From positions 22,715-86,714 of the forward strand of contig NZ_FNPG01000013.1 of NCBI RefSeq assembly GCF_900107245.1: DNA of 64,000 nt. The letters are read 5' to 3'. Below are positions 25,899-35,264 of the stretch, one piece after another. The notes under the pieces are model-generated. The model saw only the letters and a program-made list of their open reading frames with translations, did no database searches and was not told where the DNA came from. The position numbers and the translations under genes are program-made. Origin of the DNA: Lachnobacterium bovis DSM 14045. Lineage in GTDB: Bacteria; Bacillota; Clostridia; Lachnospirales; Lachnospiraceae. Every line of letters begins with the position of its first letter. Position 1 is the stretch's first letter.

Positions 25899-26597
25899 AT
25901 GGCATTTCAAATGGTACATATGGAAGTGGCATATAGAATGTTAAAATATATGCCAGAGATGAAAAATAAAGCAGATTTTATATTAGGTTCGGTTGCGCCA
26001 GATTCGGTGCATATGGAAGAAGTATATAAAGTGGAGGATAAAATAGAATCACATCTTTTCTGGGGATGTGGCCCATGGGCAAAGACAACCAATTCAGAAA
26101 AATGGAGACAAAATATTTTAGATTTTTGGAAAACATATAAAGAAATATATGTAGATGATTCATCTCATGAAACTCCAACGTATGAATTTATTCTAGGGTA
26201 TGTAGTGCATTGCCTTACGGATTATTGCAATGACTTGAATGTGTGGATTGCATTAAAAAATAAGAGTAATCTTCCAGAAGATAAATTAAAAGAATTATAT
26301 TATCCTGAGGCTCGTGGAATAGATCAGTGGTTATTCCTAAATAGTCCTAATTCAGAAGAAATAATGGCATTATTAGAAGAAGGACAAGCATTTTCTGTGC
26401 AGAATAAAATAAAAAAAGATTTAGTAGAAAAGGAAAAACTTCATCTTTTAAAAACGCAGTATGATACAGATTTGACAGAAGAAGTTAGGGCAAACCTAAG
26501 TGACGATATTGTAGAAAAATATAAATATGTTTCGCCAAAATTTATGGAAACTTTCCTGAATGAAACAGCTGAAATGATTTATTGTATGTTAAAATAA
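25899..26597 (+). CDS. Zinc-dependent phospholipase C-like protein
   Basis: A 232-residue soluble protein of the zinc-dependent phospholipase C-like family often found in clostridia. It has metal-ligand-like histidines and aspartates in order: QMVHMEVAYRM at the N-terminus, LGSVAPDSVHM, SHLFWG, and the helix GYVVHCLTDYCNDLNVW. No signal peptide is present, so it acts inside the cell and is unlikely to be a toxin-type phospholipase; the true substrate is unknown. It is 20 bases downstream of the glycerate kinase with AAAGAGG as ribosome binding site, so probably the last gene of the regulator-kinase-glycerate kinase unit. Confidence 0.7.
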   Translation: MAFQMVHMEVAYRMLKYMPEMKNKADFILGSVAPDSVHMEEVYKVEDKIESHLFWGCGPWAKTTNSEKWRQNILDFWKTYKEIYVDDSSHETPTYEFILGYVVHCLTDYCNDLNVWIALKNKSNLPEDKLKELYYPEARGIDQWLFLNSPNSEEIMALLEEGQAFSVQNKIKKDLVEKEKLHLLKTQYDTDLTEEVRANLSDDIVEKYKYVSPKFMETFLNETAEMIYCMLK

Positions 26598-26610
26598 ACA
26601 ATTTATCCTA

Positions 26611-26638
26611 TTGAATTATAAAAACGTTGTGTTATAAT
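26611..26638 (+). promoter_or_regulatory. Promoter of the thiamine operon
   Basis: TTGAAT (26611-26616), a 16-bp spacer and TATAAT (26633-26638), placing the transcription start ~30 bases before the TPP riboswitch. Confidence 0.7.
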
Positions 26639-26675
26639 GAGTGAGAATTAATTAAAGCAATTATAATTAAATAAA

Positions 26676-26760
26676 AAGAGGGTGCTCATAGTAATGGGCT
26701 GAGATTAAGCGTAAGCTTTGACCTATAACCTGATTTGGGTAATGCCAACGTAGGGAAATA
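26676..26760 (+). promoter_or_regulatory. TPP riboswitch (thi-box) controlling thiSFGH-tenI-thiC
   Basis: The conserved core is present in order: AGAGGGTGCTC (P1/P2 start), GGGCTGAGATT (26698-26708), the variable P3 hairpin AAGCGTAAGCTT, then ACCTGATTTGGGTAATGCCA and ACGTAGGGAAA. TPP binding is expected to favour the downstream terminator at 26780-26815. Confidence 0.97.
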
Positions 26761-26779
26761 TGATTTTTTAAAAGTAATA

Positions 26780-26815
26780 CGCTAGGACCTTTTTTAGGGA
26801 CTAGCGATTTTTTTT
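26780..26815 (+). terminator. Terminator, expression platform of the TPP riboswitch
   Basis: CGCTAGGACC (26780-26789) pairs with GGGACTAGCG-type sequence (26797-26806): a CGCTAG/CTAGCG outer stem and an ACCT/AGGG inner part, then a T-run 26808-26815. It starts 20 bases after the aptamer. Confidence 0.85.
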
Positions 26816-26834
26816 GAGAAATAAGATGTATATT

Positions 26835-26870
26835 AAAAGCACCTGAATGTTTAATTTAGGTGCTTTTTTT
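26835..26870 (+). terminator. Second terminator in the thi leader
   Basis: A 14-bp stem AAAAGCACCTGAAT (26835-26848) with ATTTAGGTGCTTTT (26854-26867), a 5-base loop and T's to 26870. Tandem terminators between one riboswitch and its operon would tighten repression, or the second could belong to a separate short RNA. Confidence 0.8.
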
Positions 26871-26952
26871 AATGCTTTTTAAATATTGCCGGAAAAAGGA
26901 ATAAACAAATGAATAACAATTTGAAAAATAAAAAAGAAAGGAGTCTATTGAA

Positions 26953-27147
26953 ATGGTTACTATAAACGGGAAAAAATATGATTTTTCAAATATCACAATA
27001 TACCGAGTACTAGAAAAACTAAATTATAATATCGAAAGAGTTGTTGTTGAAAAAAATGAAAATATAGTACCTAAAGCTAATTATGACGAAGTTAGTATTC
27101 AAGATGGGGATGTTCTAGAAGTTATCAGTTTTGTTGGAGGGGGATGA
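26953..27147 (+). CDS. thiS: Sulfur carrier protein ThiS
   Basis: A 64-residue ubiquitin-fold protein ending in the obligatory GG (SFVGGG). The C-terminal glycine is adenylated by ThiF and converted to a thiocarboxylate that gives sulfur to the thiazole. The internal ERVVVEKNENIVPKANYDEV and IQDGDVLEVISFVGGG are characteristic. ATG follows an AAAGGAG site. First gene of the riboswitch-controlled operon; thiF starts 4 bases after its stop. Confidence 0.93.
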   Translation: MVTINGKKYDFSNITIYRVLEKLNYNIERVVVEKNENIVPKANYDEVSIQDGDVLEVISFVGGG

Positions 27148-27151
27148 TTGA

Positions 27152-27850
27152 ATGGATTTGAGAGATGAATTAAATCCGGCTAATGTGCTACTTTCAAAAA
27201 GAAAACAGGGAGAGTTTAATTCGTTTATTTCAAGAGAAGAACTTGATGAAGCTTTAGCGGAGCGTCATGGAAAAGACCTGCAGAAAAAATTTCAAAACGC
27301 AAAAGTTGCCATATGTGGACTTGGTGGTTTAGGTTCAAACGTTGCTGTAGCACTTGCAAGGGCAGGTGTTCGTCATTTACATCTTATCGATTTTGATCAG
27401 GTTGATGTATCAAATTTTAACAGACAGCAATACTTCGTGAGTCAGCTGGGAAAAAATAAAACAGAGAGTTTGTCTGATACTTTATTGCAAATCTATCCAT
27501 ATCTTGAGATTAAAACAGATACAGTAAAGATTACAAGGGAAAATATACATGATTTGCTAAAAGATGAATTAATAATTTGCGAAGCTTTTGATAAAGCAGA
27601 ACAAAAAGCTATGTTAGTTGAAGAAGTCTTAAGACAGTTTCCAGATAAATATCTAGTTAGTGCATCAGGTATGGCTGGAAAGAAGAGTGTAAATGAGATA
27701 AAAACAAGGAAAATTACTAATCATTTTTATTTATGTGGAGATGGTGTGAGTGATTTAGCGGAAGGAGATGGCCTGTTTGCACCTCGAGTGATGGCGGCAG
27801 CGTCTCATGAAGCAATGGCAATTATTTCGATTATTGATGAGATTTATTGA
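27152..27850 (+). CDS. thiF: ThiS adenylyltransferase ThiF
   Basis: A 232-residue E1-like enzyme that activates the ThiS C-terminus with ATP. The nucleotide-binding loop VAICGLGGLGSNVAVALARAGV lies at ~51-72, followed by LIDFDQVDVSNFNRQQY, the conserved E1 block with the catalytic Arg/Gln region. No zinc-binding Cys pairs are seen, which fits the short clostridial ThiF subgroup. It is spaced 4 bases from thiS and upstream of thiG; the set thiS-thiF-thiG-thiH makes the thiazole phosphate. Confidence 0.93.
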   Translation: MDLRDELNPANVLLSKRKQGEFNSFISREELDEALAERHGKDLQKKFQNAKVAICGLGGLGSNVAVALARAGVRHLHLIDFDQVDVSNFNRQQYFVSQLGKNKTESLSDTLLQIYPYLEIKTDTVKITRENIHDLLKDELIICEAFDKAEQKAMLVEEVLRQFPDKYLVSASGMAGKKSVNEIKTRKITNHFYLCGDGVSDLAEGDGLFAPRVMAAASHEAMAIISIIDEIY

Positions 27851-27951
27851 AAATCAGGTTTAAAATCATATGAAAATGCATTAAACAAGAAACCAAGGTG
27901 CTAAAAAATATATAAAAATAATATAGTTTTTTGGAGAAAAGAGGATTAAAA

Positions 27952-28776
27952 ATGGAAAACAATATAGAAAAAACAACAAAAAACAGATTTGATGTTGAAT
28001 TTTCAACAAAAAAAGATCCACTAATTATCGGGGGAAGGGAATTTAATTCAAGATTTATTCTTGGATCTGGTAAGTATTCATTGAATTTAATTCAAGCAGC
28101 AGTAGAAAATGCAAAGGCAGAGATTATTACACTTGCAGTTAGAAGAGCAAACACTAAGGAACAGGAAAATATATTAGATTATATTCCTAAGAATGTTACT
28201 CTTTTACCCAATACATCAGGAGCAAGGAATGCAAAAGAGGCAGTAAGAATTGCAAAACTTGCAAGAGAATTAGGCTGTGGTGATTTTGTAAAGATAGAAA
28301 TTATGAGAGATAGCAAATATCTTTTGCCAGATAATCAGGAAACTATAAAGGCAACAGAAGAGTTGGCCAAAGAGGGATTTATAGTTATGCCTTATATGTA
28401 CCCTGATTTAAATGTAGCAAGAGATTTGGTAAATGCAGGAGCGGCATGTGTTATGCCACTTGCTTCGCCAATAGGCTCTAATAAGGGGCTGGCAACTAAA
28501 GAATTTATCCAGATTTTGATAGATGAAATTGATTTGCCAATTATTGTGGACGCTGGAATTGGCGCTCCTTCACAGGCTTGCGAGGCAATGGAAATGGGAG
28601 CAGCAGCAGTTATGGCAAATACAGCACTTGCGACAGCAGGAGATTTACCGCTTATGGCGAGTGCTTTTAAAAATGCCATCGAGGCAGGTAGAAGTGCATA
28701 TTTAGCAGGCTTAGGTAGAGTTTTGACAAGAGGTGCAGAAAGTTCTGATCCATTAACTGGTTTTTTAAGGGATTAA
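27952..28776 (+). CDS. thiG: Thiazole synthase ThiG
   Basis: A ~274-residue TIM-barrel enzyme that joins deoxyxylulose 5-phosphate, dehydroglycine and ThiS-thiocarboxylate sulfur into the thiazole. Typical blocks are [64 protein letters not shown] and [13 protein letters not shown]. The Schiff-base lysine is expected in the FILGSGKY or VRRAN region. ATG 27952 follows AGAGGA; the frame's earlier TTG 27931 is less likely. The conserved core begins only after ~22 residues, so the N-terminus is slightly extended. Confidence 0.95.
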   Translation: MENNIEKTTKNRFDVEFSTKKDPLIIGGREFNSRFILGSGKYSLNLIQAAVENAKAEIITLAVRRANTKEQENILDYIPKNVTLLPNTSGARNAKEAVRIAKLARELGCGDFVKIEIMRDSKYLLPDNQETIKATEELAKEGFIVMPYMYPDLNVARDLVNAGAACVMPLASPIGSNKGLATKEFIQILIDEIDLPIIVDAGIGAPSQACEAMEMGAAAVMANTALATAGDLPLMASAFKNAIEAGRSAYLAGLGRVLTRGAESSDPLTGFLRD

Positions 28777-28891
28777 TATAATATAAAAATTAATATTGCT
28801 CCAACCGGTAAAAGTTGTGAGTAGAGCAAGAACATTAAAAAACAAAAACTGGTAGTTGTGAGATCGCAAAATTAAGGAAGAAGGAAAAAAA

Positions 28892-30148
28892 GTGGAAAAT
28901 CAATTTTTAGTAGATTCTGAGTTTTTATCAGAAGAAGCTTTAGCAAAAAAACATTTATTAGAGAATGATCCATCATCAAGAACTGATCCAATGGAGTATT
29001 TTCCAGATATGGAGCAAATAAAATCGGAAATTAGAGAAAAGGTTATTGCTCAGATGAATGAGTATGATTACAACAAATATACAACAAAAGATGTTATAAG
29101 AGCGCTTAAAAACAAGAGATGTTCTGTGGAGGATTTTAAGGCATTGCTGTCACCAGCAGCTTTACCTTTTTTGGAGCAAATGGCAAAAAAGGCTCGTCTT
29201 GAAACTCAAAAGCATTTTGGAAATACAGTATATTTGTTTACACCATTATATATTGCAAATTACTGCGAAAATTACTGCATTTATTGTGGATTCAATTGCT
29301 ACAATCATATAAAAAGAGTAAAGCTTTCTATGGAGCAGATTGAGCATGAAATGAAAATTATTGCAGATTCAGGTATGGAAGAAATCTTGATTTTAACTGG
29401 AGAAAGTAAGGCAAAAAGTGATGTAAAGTATATAGGGGAAGCTTGTAAACTTGCAAAAAAATATTTTAAAAATGTTGGAATAGAAATATATCCGGTTAAT
29501 ACGAAAGACTATGCATATTTACATGAGTGCGGAGTGGACTATGTGACAGTTTTCCAAGAAACTTATGATGTGAAAAAATATGAAACTCTTCATCTGATGG
29601 GACACAAAAGAGTATGGCCTTATAGATTTGAAGCACAGGAACGTGCTTTGATGGGAGGAATGAGAGGTGTTGCTTTTTCGGCATTGCTTGGTCTTTCAGA
29701 TTTTAGAAAAGATGCACTTGCGACAGCACTTCATGTTTATTATTTGCAGAGAAAATATCCACATGCAGAGATGTCGATATCTTGCCCACGTTTGAGACCA
29801 ATTGTTAATAACGACAAAATTAATCCTTTGGATGTTCATGAAAAGCAGTTGTGTCAGATTTTGTGTGCATATCGTATTTTTTTACCATTTGCTGGAATAA
29901 CAGTTTCTTCAAGAGAATCTAAGGAATTCAGAAATGGAATTGTAAAAATAGCTGCAACTAAAGTCTCCGCAGGAGTTTCAACAGGAATTGGGGATCATGA
30001 AAGCAAATATACAGGAAAAGAATCGGATAGTGTAGAAGGAGACGAACAGTTTGAAATAAATGATACTAGAAGTATAGATGCTATGTATAATGATCTTTCT
30101 GTGGAAGGAATGCAGCCGGTATTGAATGATTATTTATATGTAGATTAA
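28892..30148 (+). CDS. thiH: 2-iminoacetate synthase ThiH (radical SAM)
   Basis: A 418-residue radical-SAM tyrosine lyase that supplies dehydroglycine to ThiG. The [4Fe-4S] motif is CENYCIYCGF (CX3CX2C), preceded by YLFTPLYIANY. Downstream are ILILTGESKAKS, VTVFQETYDVKKYETLH and the C-terminal GDEQFEINDTRS. The GTG start is used with a GGAAG-type ribosome binding site. Near the C-terminus a short hydrophilic insert (HESKYTGKESDSVEGDEQ) lengthens a loop compared with the family. Present instead of the glycine oxidase ThiO, consistent with an anaerobe. Confidence 0.95.
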   Translation: MENQFLVDSEFLSEEALAKKHLLENDPSSRTDPMEYFPDMEQIKSEIREKVIAQMNEYDYNKYTTKDVIRALKNKRCSVEDFKALLSPAALPFLEQMAKKARLETQKHFGNTVYLFTPLYIANYCENYCIYCGFNCYNHIKRVKLSMEQIEHEMKIIADSGMEEILILTGESKAKSDVKYIGEACKLAKKYFKNVGIEIYPVNTKDYAYLHECGVDYVTVFQETYDVKKYETLHLMGHKRVWPYRFEAQERALMGGMRGVAFSALLGLSDFRKDALATALHVYYLQRKYPHAEMSISCPRLRPIVNNDKINPLDVHEKQLCQILCAYRIFLPFAGITVSSRESKEFRNGIVKIAATKVSAGVSTGIGDHESKYTGKESDSVEGDEQFEINDTRSIDAMYNDLSVEGMQPVLNDYLYVD

Positions 30149-30187
30149 AAATTTACAACGAGTAAGAAAGGAAACTATAAACAACAA

Positions 30188-30784
30188 ATGAGAGGGAAAA
30201 ACACAAATAACAGAGATTATAAGGATACAATTTTTGTTACTAATAGAAAACTTGTCAAAGGAGATTTCCTTGAAAGAATCAAATATTTATCAGGTTTTTC
30301 TCCAAGGGCAATTTTGCTTAGAGAAAAAGATTTATCGGAGGAGCAATACAAAGATTTAGCTACGGAGGTTTTAAAAATCTGTAAAGAAAATAATATTCCT
30401 TTGATAATTCACAATTTTTCAAAAGTTGCAAAAGAGCTTGGAGTAAGAAAGATTCATTATTCTTTTTCAAAATTGGAAAAAGAAAAAATAGATAAATCTT
30501 TTTTTGAAGAGATTGGTACGTCATGTCATAGCATAGAGGAAGCAAACAAAGCAGTTGAGTGTGGAGCTGATTATATTTTTGCAGGTCATATTTTTCAAAC
30601 TGATTGCAAAAAAGATTTAAAGCCACGAGGTATTTTGTTTTTACAACAAATGGTTCAAAAAACAAATATTCCGGTTTGGGCAATTGGTGGGATTGATGAT
30701 GACGATACTCGAAAGAGAATGTGTTTGAATGCAGGAGCAAAAGGTGTGTGCGTGATGAGTTACGCAATGAATAAGGAATTATAA
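30188..30784 (+). CDS. tenI: Thiazole tautomerase TenI-like protein
   Basis: A 198-residue member of the ThiE/TenI superfamily. It keeps LLREKDLSEEQYKDLA near the start and the PVWAIGGI phosphate loop. The segment HSIEEANKAVECGADYIFAGHIFQTDCKKDLKPRG closely matches Bacillus TenI (GHVFETDCKKG type), whose histidine catalyses thiazole tautomerisation. The DD motif used by true thiamine phosphate synthases to bind pyrophosphate is replaced by HNFSK. TenI is therefore more likely than ThiE; the true ThiE activity is in the fusion at 53525. It sits between thiH and thiC, 39 bases after thiH. Confidence 0.8.
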   Translation: MRGKNTNNRDYKDTIFVTNRKLVKGDFLERIKYLSGFSPRAILLREKDLSEEQYKDLATEVLKICKENNIPLIIHNFSKVAKELGVRKIHYSFSKLEKEKIDKSFFEEIGTSCHSIEEANKAVECGADYIFAGHIFQTDCKKDLKPRGILFLQQMVQKTNIPVWAIGGIDDDDTRKRMCLNAGAKGVCVMSYAMNKEL

Positions 30785-30884
30785 AAATATAAACTAAATT
30801 TAAATAATAAAATAATCGTTTTAAGTAATTGTAAAAAGCTTAGTACGAAATACAAATATAAAAAGAAAGAATATGAGGTAAAAT

Positions 30885-32210
30885 ATGAGAAGTTATAAGA
30901 CACAAATGGAAGCAGCTAAAAAAGGAATTATTACAAAGGAAATGGAAATAGTTGCAGAAAAAGAAAATTTAAATCCAGAATCAATTAGAGAAAAAGTTGC
31001 AAAAGGTGAGGTAGCAATTCCATGCAATATAAATCACAAATCAATTTCACCGGAAGGAATAGGAGATGTTTTAAAAACAAAAATCAACGTTAATTTAGGG
31101 ATATCTGGAGACTGTAAAGATTATGATAATGAAATGAAAAAAGTCGATTTAGCTATCAAATATCACGCAGAAGCTATTATGGATTTAAGTAATTATGGAA
31201 AAACCAATACATTTAGAACAAAACTTATTGAAAAGTCGCCGGCAATGATTGGTACAGTTCCAATGTATGATGCTATAGGTTATATTGAAAAAGATCTTCT
31301 TGAAATTAAGGCTGAGGATTTTCTTAAAGTTGTAGAGGCACACGCAAAAGAAGGCGTTGATTTTATGACAATTCATGCAGGAATTAACAAAAGAGCAGTT
31401 GAAGCTTTTAAAAGGGATAAAAGAACGATGAATATCGTTTCGCGTGGGGGTTCTCTTTTGTTTGCATGGATGGAAATGACAGGAAACGAAAATCCATTTT
31501 ATGAATATTATGATGAGTTACTAGATATTTTAAGAGAGTATGATGTAACTATATCTTTGGGTGATGCATTAAGACCTGGTTGTCTTAATGATAGTTCAGA
31601 TGCTGGACAGATTTCAGAATTGATAGAGCTTGGTGCTTTGACACAGCGTGCATGGGAGAAAGATGTGCAGGTATTAATTGAGGGACCAGGTCATATGGCA
31701 ATGAATGAAATTGCGGCTAATATGCAAATGGAAAAAAGAATCTGTCATAATGCACCATTTTATGTATTAGGACCTTTAGTTACAGATATTGCACCAGGAT
31801 ATGACCACATCACATCTGCAATTGGTGGCGCAATTGCTGCAGCTAATGGAGCCAATTTTTTATGTTATGTCACTCCAGCAGAGCATCTTAGATTACCGGA
31901 TTTATCAGATGTAAAAGAAGGAATTATCGCAAGCAAAATTGCTGCACATGCAGCAGATATTGCAAGAGGTGTAAAAGGTGCAACAGATCAGGATATGGCA
32001 ATGGCAAAGGCACGTCACAAATTAGATTGGGAAGAAATGTTTAATATTGCAATCGATGGCGAAAAAGCAAGAGAATACTTTGAAAGCACTCCACCAGAAG
32101 ATAGACACTCATGTTCAATGTGTGGAAAAATGTGTGCAGTTAGAACAACAAATAGAATTTTGGCTGGAAAAAAAGTAGAGTTTGAAGTAGTAACTGCGGA
32201 TTGCGAATAA
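30885..32210 (+). CDS. thiC: Phosphomethylpyrimidine synthase ThiC
   Basis: A 441-residue radical SAM enzyme that rearranges aminoimidazole ribotide to hydroxymethylpyrimidine phosphate. Recognisable blocks are [45 protein letters not shown], the [33 protein letters not shown] region and a C-terminal iron-sulfur motif CSMCGKMC (CX2CX3C). It is the short form typical of clostridia and archaea, lacking the N-terminal extension of proteobacterial ThiC (~600 residues). Last gene of the TPP-controlled operon; the 150-base gap after it has no clear terminator. Confidence 0.95.
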   Translation: MRSYKTQMEAAKKGIITKEMEIVAEKENLNPESIREKVAKGEVAIPCNINHKSISPEGIGDVLKTKINVNLGISGDCKDYDNEMKKVDLAIKYHAEAIMDLSNYGKTNTFRTKLIEKSPAMIGTVPMYDAIGYIEKDLLEIKAEDFLKVVEAHAKEGVDFMTIHAGINKRAVEAFKRDKRTMNIVSRGGSLLFAWMEMTGNENPFYEYYDELLDILREYDVTISLGDALRPGCLNDSSDAGQISELIELGALTQRAWEKDVQVLIEGPGHMAMNEIAANMQMEKRICHNAPFYVLGPLVTDIAPGYDHITSAIGGAIAAANGANFLCYVTPAEHLRLPDLSDVKEGIIASKIAAHAADIARGVKGATDQDMAMAKARHKLDWEEMFNIAIDGEKAREYFESTPPEDRHSCSMCGKMCAVRTTNRILAGKKVEFEVVTADCE

Positions 32211-32360
32211 ATAGATTAAATAATAACTTAAAAAACTCATTGCCGCAACAAATTCTCTTTACAAATAAATGTAGAAGTACTACTATTTTGTATAAAAGTT
32301 AAAAATTGTAATGAAAAAGTAGGAATAGTCATATGATAAAAAAGAGAGGTCTTATTCTAT

Positions 32361-33122
32361 ATGAACGAGTGGCAGGAGAAAAGAATAAATTATATTGTTG
32401 TAAATAAAACAGAGAAAATAGAATCTGCGATAAAAAAAGAATATAAAGTAAAAATGCTAAATGTTTTGTTGCTTTTTCCACTATATCAGGAGATTTCATT
32501 AATAGAAGTCTCAGAAGAATCGATGACAAAAATAGATGCAGTTATTTGTGCAGGTGATGGAAAACAAGAAAATCCATTACCCTGCGATTATAAAAATGTC
32601 CTTAAACTAGCAAATGATTGTAAAAAATTAAATAAAAATTTTATTTTTAGAGATACCGGCTCTCTTTTTAGGATGGATGATAAGCTATACCATATACCAA
32701 GAGGCGTCAGTAAAATGCAGGCAAAAAAAGCAAATGTTGATTTTTATATATCTAATGTGGATAAGGAACTATATTCAGAAGAAAACTTGTGGGAAAGATT
32801 AGCAAAATCAAAATTCAGAAGCAAGTTTAAGTTGTCCCTAAAAGATAAAGAGTATACAAATCAAAAAGGACAAGAACAGTTAAGAGCTCATGCATATAAT
32901 TTTGTGGAAAAAAGATTAGCTCCTAAAAATCCCAAAAATGATGGCAGACAAACTCCTCTTAAAGGTCATCCTGTTTTTATAGCACAGCATGCAACAGGAA
33001 CCTGCTGTAGGGGATGCTTAGAAAAGTGGCACAGAATAAGCCAGCAAAAACAATTAGACGAAAATGAAAAAAACTATATTTGTGATGTTATTTTGGAATG
33101 GATTAACCGCCAAATGGAATAA
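32361..33122 (+). CDS. Fusion of a DUF5131-like C-terminal part with DUF4186
   Basis: A 253-residue protein with two recognisable parts. Residues ~30-135 look like the C-terminal half of DUF5131 (phage Gp37/Gp68-like) proteins: ISLIEVSEESMTKIDAVICAGD, then NPLPCDYKNVLKL, KKLNKNFIFRDTGSLFRMDDKLYHI and a KMQAKKANV tail. The N-terminal cysteine cluster of full DUF5131 proteins is missing. Residues ~142-253 are DUF4186: LWERLAKSKFRSKFKLS, RAHAYNFVEKRLAP, GRQTPLKGHPVFIAQHATGTCCRGCLEKWH. Both families are uncharacterised; the CCRGC cysteines and histidines suggest metal binding. It overlaps no neighbour and converges with the MATE gene (19-base gap). Confidence 0.7.
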   Translation: MNEWQEKRINYIVVNKTEKIESAIKKEYKVKMLNVLLLFPLYQEISLIEVSEESMTKIDAVICAGDGKQENPLPCDYKNVLKLANDCKKLNKNFIFRDTGSLFRMDDKLYHIPRGVSKMQAKKANVDFYISNVDKELYSEENLWERLAKSKFRSKFKLSLKDKEYTNQKGQEQLRAHAYNFVEKRLAPKNPKNDGRQTPLKGHPVFIAQHATGTCCRGCLEKWHRISQQKQLDENEKNYICDVILEWINRQME

Positions 33123-33141
33123 TCCATTCCATATAAAAAAA

Positions 33142-34509
33142 CTAATGATTCTTAAATTCTTCTTTTCGAAGTTCATAAATAATCATAATCGTGCATGCAA
33201 GTGCAGCTGTGAAATCAGCTATTGGTCCAGCGTACATGATTCCATCGATTCCAAAGAATAATGGTAAAATTAAAATCAGTGGTAATAGGAAAAGGATCTG
33301 TCGTGTAAGAGATAAGACGATACCTTTTTTGGGTTTACCAATAGCTGTAAAGAAGTTTGATGAAATCGGCTGCATAAAACAAATACAAATAAAGAATAAA
33401 AATATTCTAAAGTAATTTGTAGAAAATTTAAAATACAATTCACTAGCTGTTCCGTTGTCGAATAAGGCAATTATTTGACGAGGAAAAATCTGGAACATTG
33501 CAAAAGAAAAAATACTAATTACTGCTCCATATTTAATTGCAAGTAAGTATGCACGTTTAACTCTAGAATAATTTTTGGCACCATAGTTAAAACTTGCAAT
33601 AGGTTGTAAACCTTGTGAAATGCCAATGATGAAAGAGAAAAATACCTGAGAAACCTTGGTAATAAGTCCAACGCAGGTAATAGGAATTTCTTCACCGTAA
33701 ACAGAATGCTGACCATAATATTTTAGTGATTTATTCATAATAATTTGAACTAACATCATTGCAAACTGATTAAAACAAGGAGCAGCTCCGAGTGAAACAA
33801 CTTTTTCAATGTAATGAGCGTGAGGAATAAAGACCTTTTTTGAAAGAGTTGTTGTTTTAAAGTTTTTAAAATAAACAATAACTATTGCACAAGAAATAAT
33901 TTGGCCAATAACTGTTGCAGATGCAGCTCCAGCCATTCCCCAATGAAAACCAAAAACGAATAAAGCGTCTAAAATTGTATTAATAATTGCTCCGGTCATA
34001 TTTATAATCATAGTCATTTTTGGACTACCATCAGCACGAACTAAATGTCCACCACCGGCTGAAAGAATTAAGAAAGGAAATCCAATCGAAGTGATTCTTG
34101 TATAAATAATAGCATATTTTAAAACACTGTCCGGTGACCCAAAGAATTTAAGCATAGGAACCATAAAAATTTGTGAAATGAACATAAGAATTAATCCACA
34201 AATAATCATCATTGTTGCAGAATTACCAATGTAGTATTTCGCATGTTCGTTATCGCCCTCACCTAAAGACAAGTTAAATGCAGATGCACCACCAATGCCA
34301 AATAAAAGCGCACACGCTACACATGAGATTGTAAGTGGAAAAACAATATTAGTTGCTGCATTTCCAAGTCCTCCAACTGAACGGCCAATAAAAAACTGAT
34401 CTACAATATTGTATAGAGAACTGACAAGCATAGCGATTATGCTTGGAATTGCGAACTGTTTAAGAAGTTTTTTTTCTGAAACAGTTGCTAAAGGGTTAGA
34501 ACCTTGCAT
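33142..34509 (-). CDS. MATE-family multidrug/sodium antiporter
   Basis: A ~455-residue membrane protein with 12 predicted hydrophobic segments arranged as two six-helix bundles. Family features are LLKQFAIPSIIAMLVSSLYNIVDQFFIG at the start, GLGNAATN, and GISQGLQPIASFNYGAKNYSRVKRA in the second half. It resembles the MepA/DinF-like clostridial group that exports cationic compounds with sodium or proton exchange. The frame extends to 34551, but ATG 34509 follows AAAGGTG and begins the conserved region, so that start is chosen. Confidence 0.92.
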   Translation of the reverse strand: MQGSNPLATVSEKKLLKQFAIPSIIAMLVSSLYNIVDQFFIGRSVGGLGNAATNIVFPLTISCVACALLFGIGGASAFNLSLGEGDNEHAKYYIGNSATMMIICGLILMFISQIFMVPMLKFFGSPDSVLKYAIIYTRITSIGFPFLILSAGGGHLVRADGSPKMTMIINMTGAIINTILDALFVFGFHWGMAGAASATVIGQIISCAIVIVYFKNFKTTTLSKKVFIPHAHYIEKVVSLGAAPCFNQFAMMLVQIIMNKSLKYYGQHSVYGEEIPITCVGLITKVSQVFFSFIIGISQGLQPIASFNYGAKNYSRVKRAYLLAIKYGAVISIFSFAMFQIFPRQIIALFDNGTASELYFKFSTNYFRIFLFFICICFMQPISSNFFTAIGKPKKGIVLSLTRQILFLLPLILILPLFFGIDGIMYAGPIADFTAALACTIMIIYELRKEEFKNH

Positions 34510-34558
34510 TTTATCACACCTTTCACGTATATATCCTTGTAATTTTATCATAAAATAT

Positions 34559-34586
34559 TTTACAGTGCAAAAAAAAGTGATATTAT
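34559..34586 (+). promoter_or_regulatory. Candidate promoter for the small hydrolase gene
   Basis: TTTACA (34559-34564), a 16-bp spacer and TATTAT (34581-34586), 32 bases before the ATG at 34618. Confidence 0.45.
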
Positions 34587-34617
34587 AGAAAAGAAGTTTT
34601 ATGAGGTAGGTAGAAAA

Positions 34618-35214
34618 ATGGAAAAAAAAATAGAAAAAATTAAAAAAAGTTTATTAGTTATGTTTCCAGGAGTGGGATATACATGTGACAAACCACTTTT
34701 GTATTATATTGGAAAGTTGTACCAAAATGATAATTTTGAAATAAAAAAATTATCATATACAGGTTTTATGAATGGGCTAAAAGATGATTCTCAAAAAATG
34801 AACCATGCCTATGAGCTTGTAAAAAAACAAACTAAAGAACAATTAAAAGATATTAATTGGAATGAGTATGAAAAAGTAGTCTTTGTTTCAAAAAGTATAG
34901 GAACAGTTGGAGCAGCATATATTTTTAAGTATATGCAGGATAAAAAAATTATTAATTCAAACTTAAAAATTTCTAATATTTTTTTAACGCCATTAGTAGA
35001 GACATTTAATTATGTTACCGAAAAAAGTGGATTTGTCATAATAGGTGATAAAGATCAATGGAGTGATTATGCACAAATTTGTAAGTTGGCAGAAAAGTAT
35101 AATTTGCCGGCGCATATCATTGAAAATGCCAATCATTCACTAGAAAATAGCGATATTTTTGATAGTATAGACATAATATTTAATGTTGTAAAAATAGTTG
35201 ATTCTTACCGATAA
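34618..35214 (+). CDS. Small alpha/beta-hydrolase-fold protein
   Basis: A 198-residue cytoplasmic protein. After a lysine-rich start comes LLVMFPGVGYTCDKPLLYY, the first strand and oxyanion region of an alpha/beta hydrolase. The nucleophile elbow is VFVSKSIGTVGAAYIF (SxSxG-type variant). A late Asp is in VIIGDKDQWSDY and the His in IIENANHSLEN, so a complete Ser-Asp-His triad is plausible. Substrate unknown; such proteins are annotated as esterases or thioesterase-like. It precedes the RpiB-like gene by 50 bases. Confidence 0.75.
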   Translation: MEKKIEKIKKSLLVMFPGVGYTCDKPLLYYIGKLYQNDNFEIKKLSYTGFMNGLKDDSQKMNHAYELVKKQTKEQLKDINWNEYEKVVFVSKSIGTVGAAYIFKYMQDKKIINSNLKISNIFLTPLVETFNYVTEKSGFVIIGDKDQWSDYAQICKLAEKYNLPAHIIENANHSLENSDIFDSIDIIFNVVKIVDSYR

Positions 35215-35264
35215 AACATGTAGTAGAGTGCGCAAATTTTTAAAATCAGGAGGTGTAGATTGTA

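Noticed and set aside
30188..30784. Call as a second thiamine phosphate synthase (ThiE)
   Set aside because: The pyrophosphate-binding DD motif is missing and the GHIFQTDCKK segment matches TenI tautomerases.
33095..33130. Inverted repeat GGAATGGATT/AATCCATTCC between the DUF4186 fusion and the MATE gene
   Set aside because: It overlaps the coding end and has no T-run after either arm, so a terminator cannot be supported.
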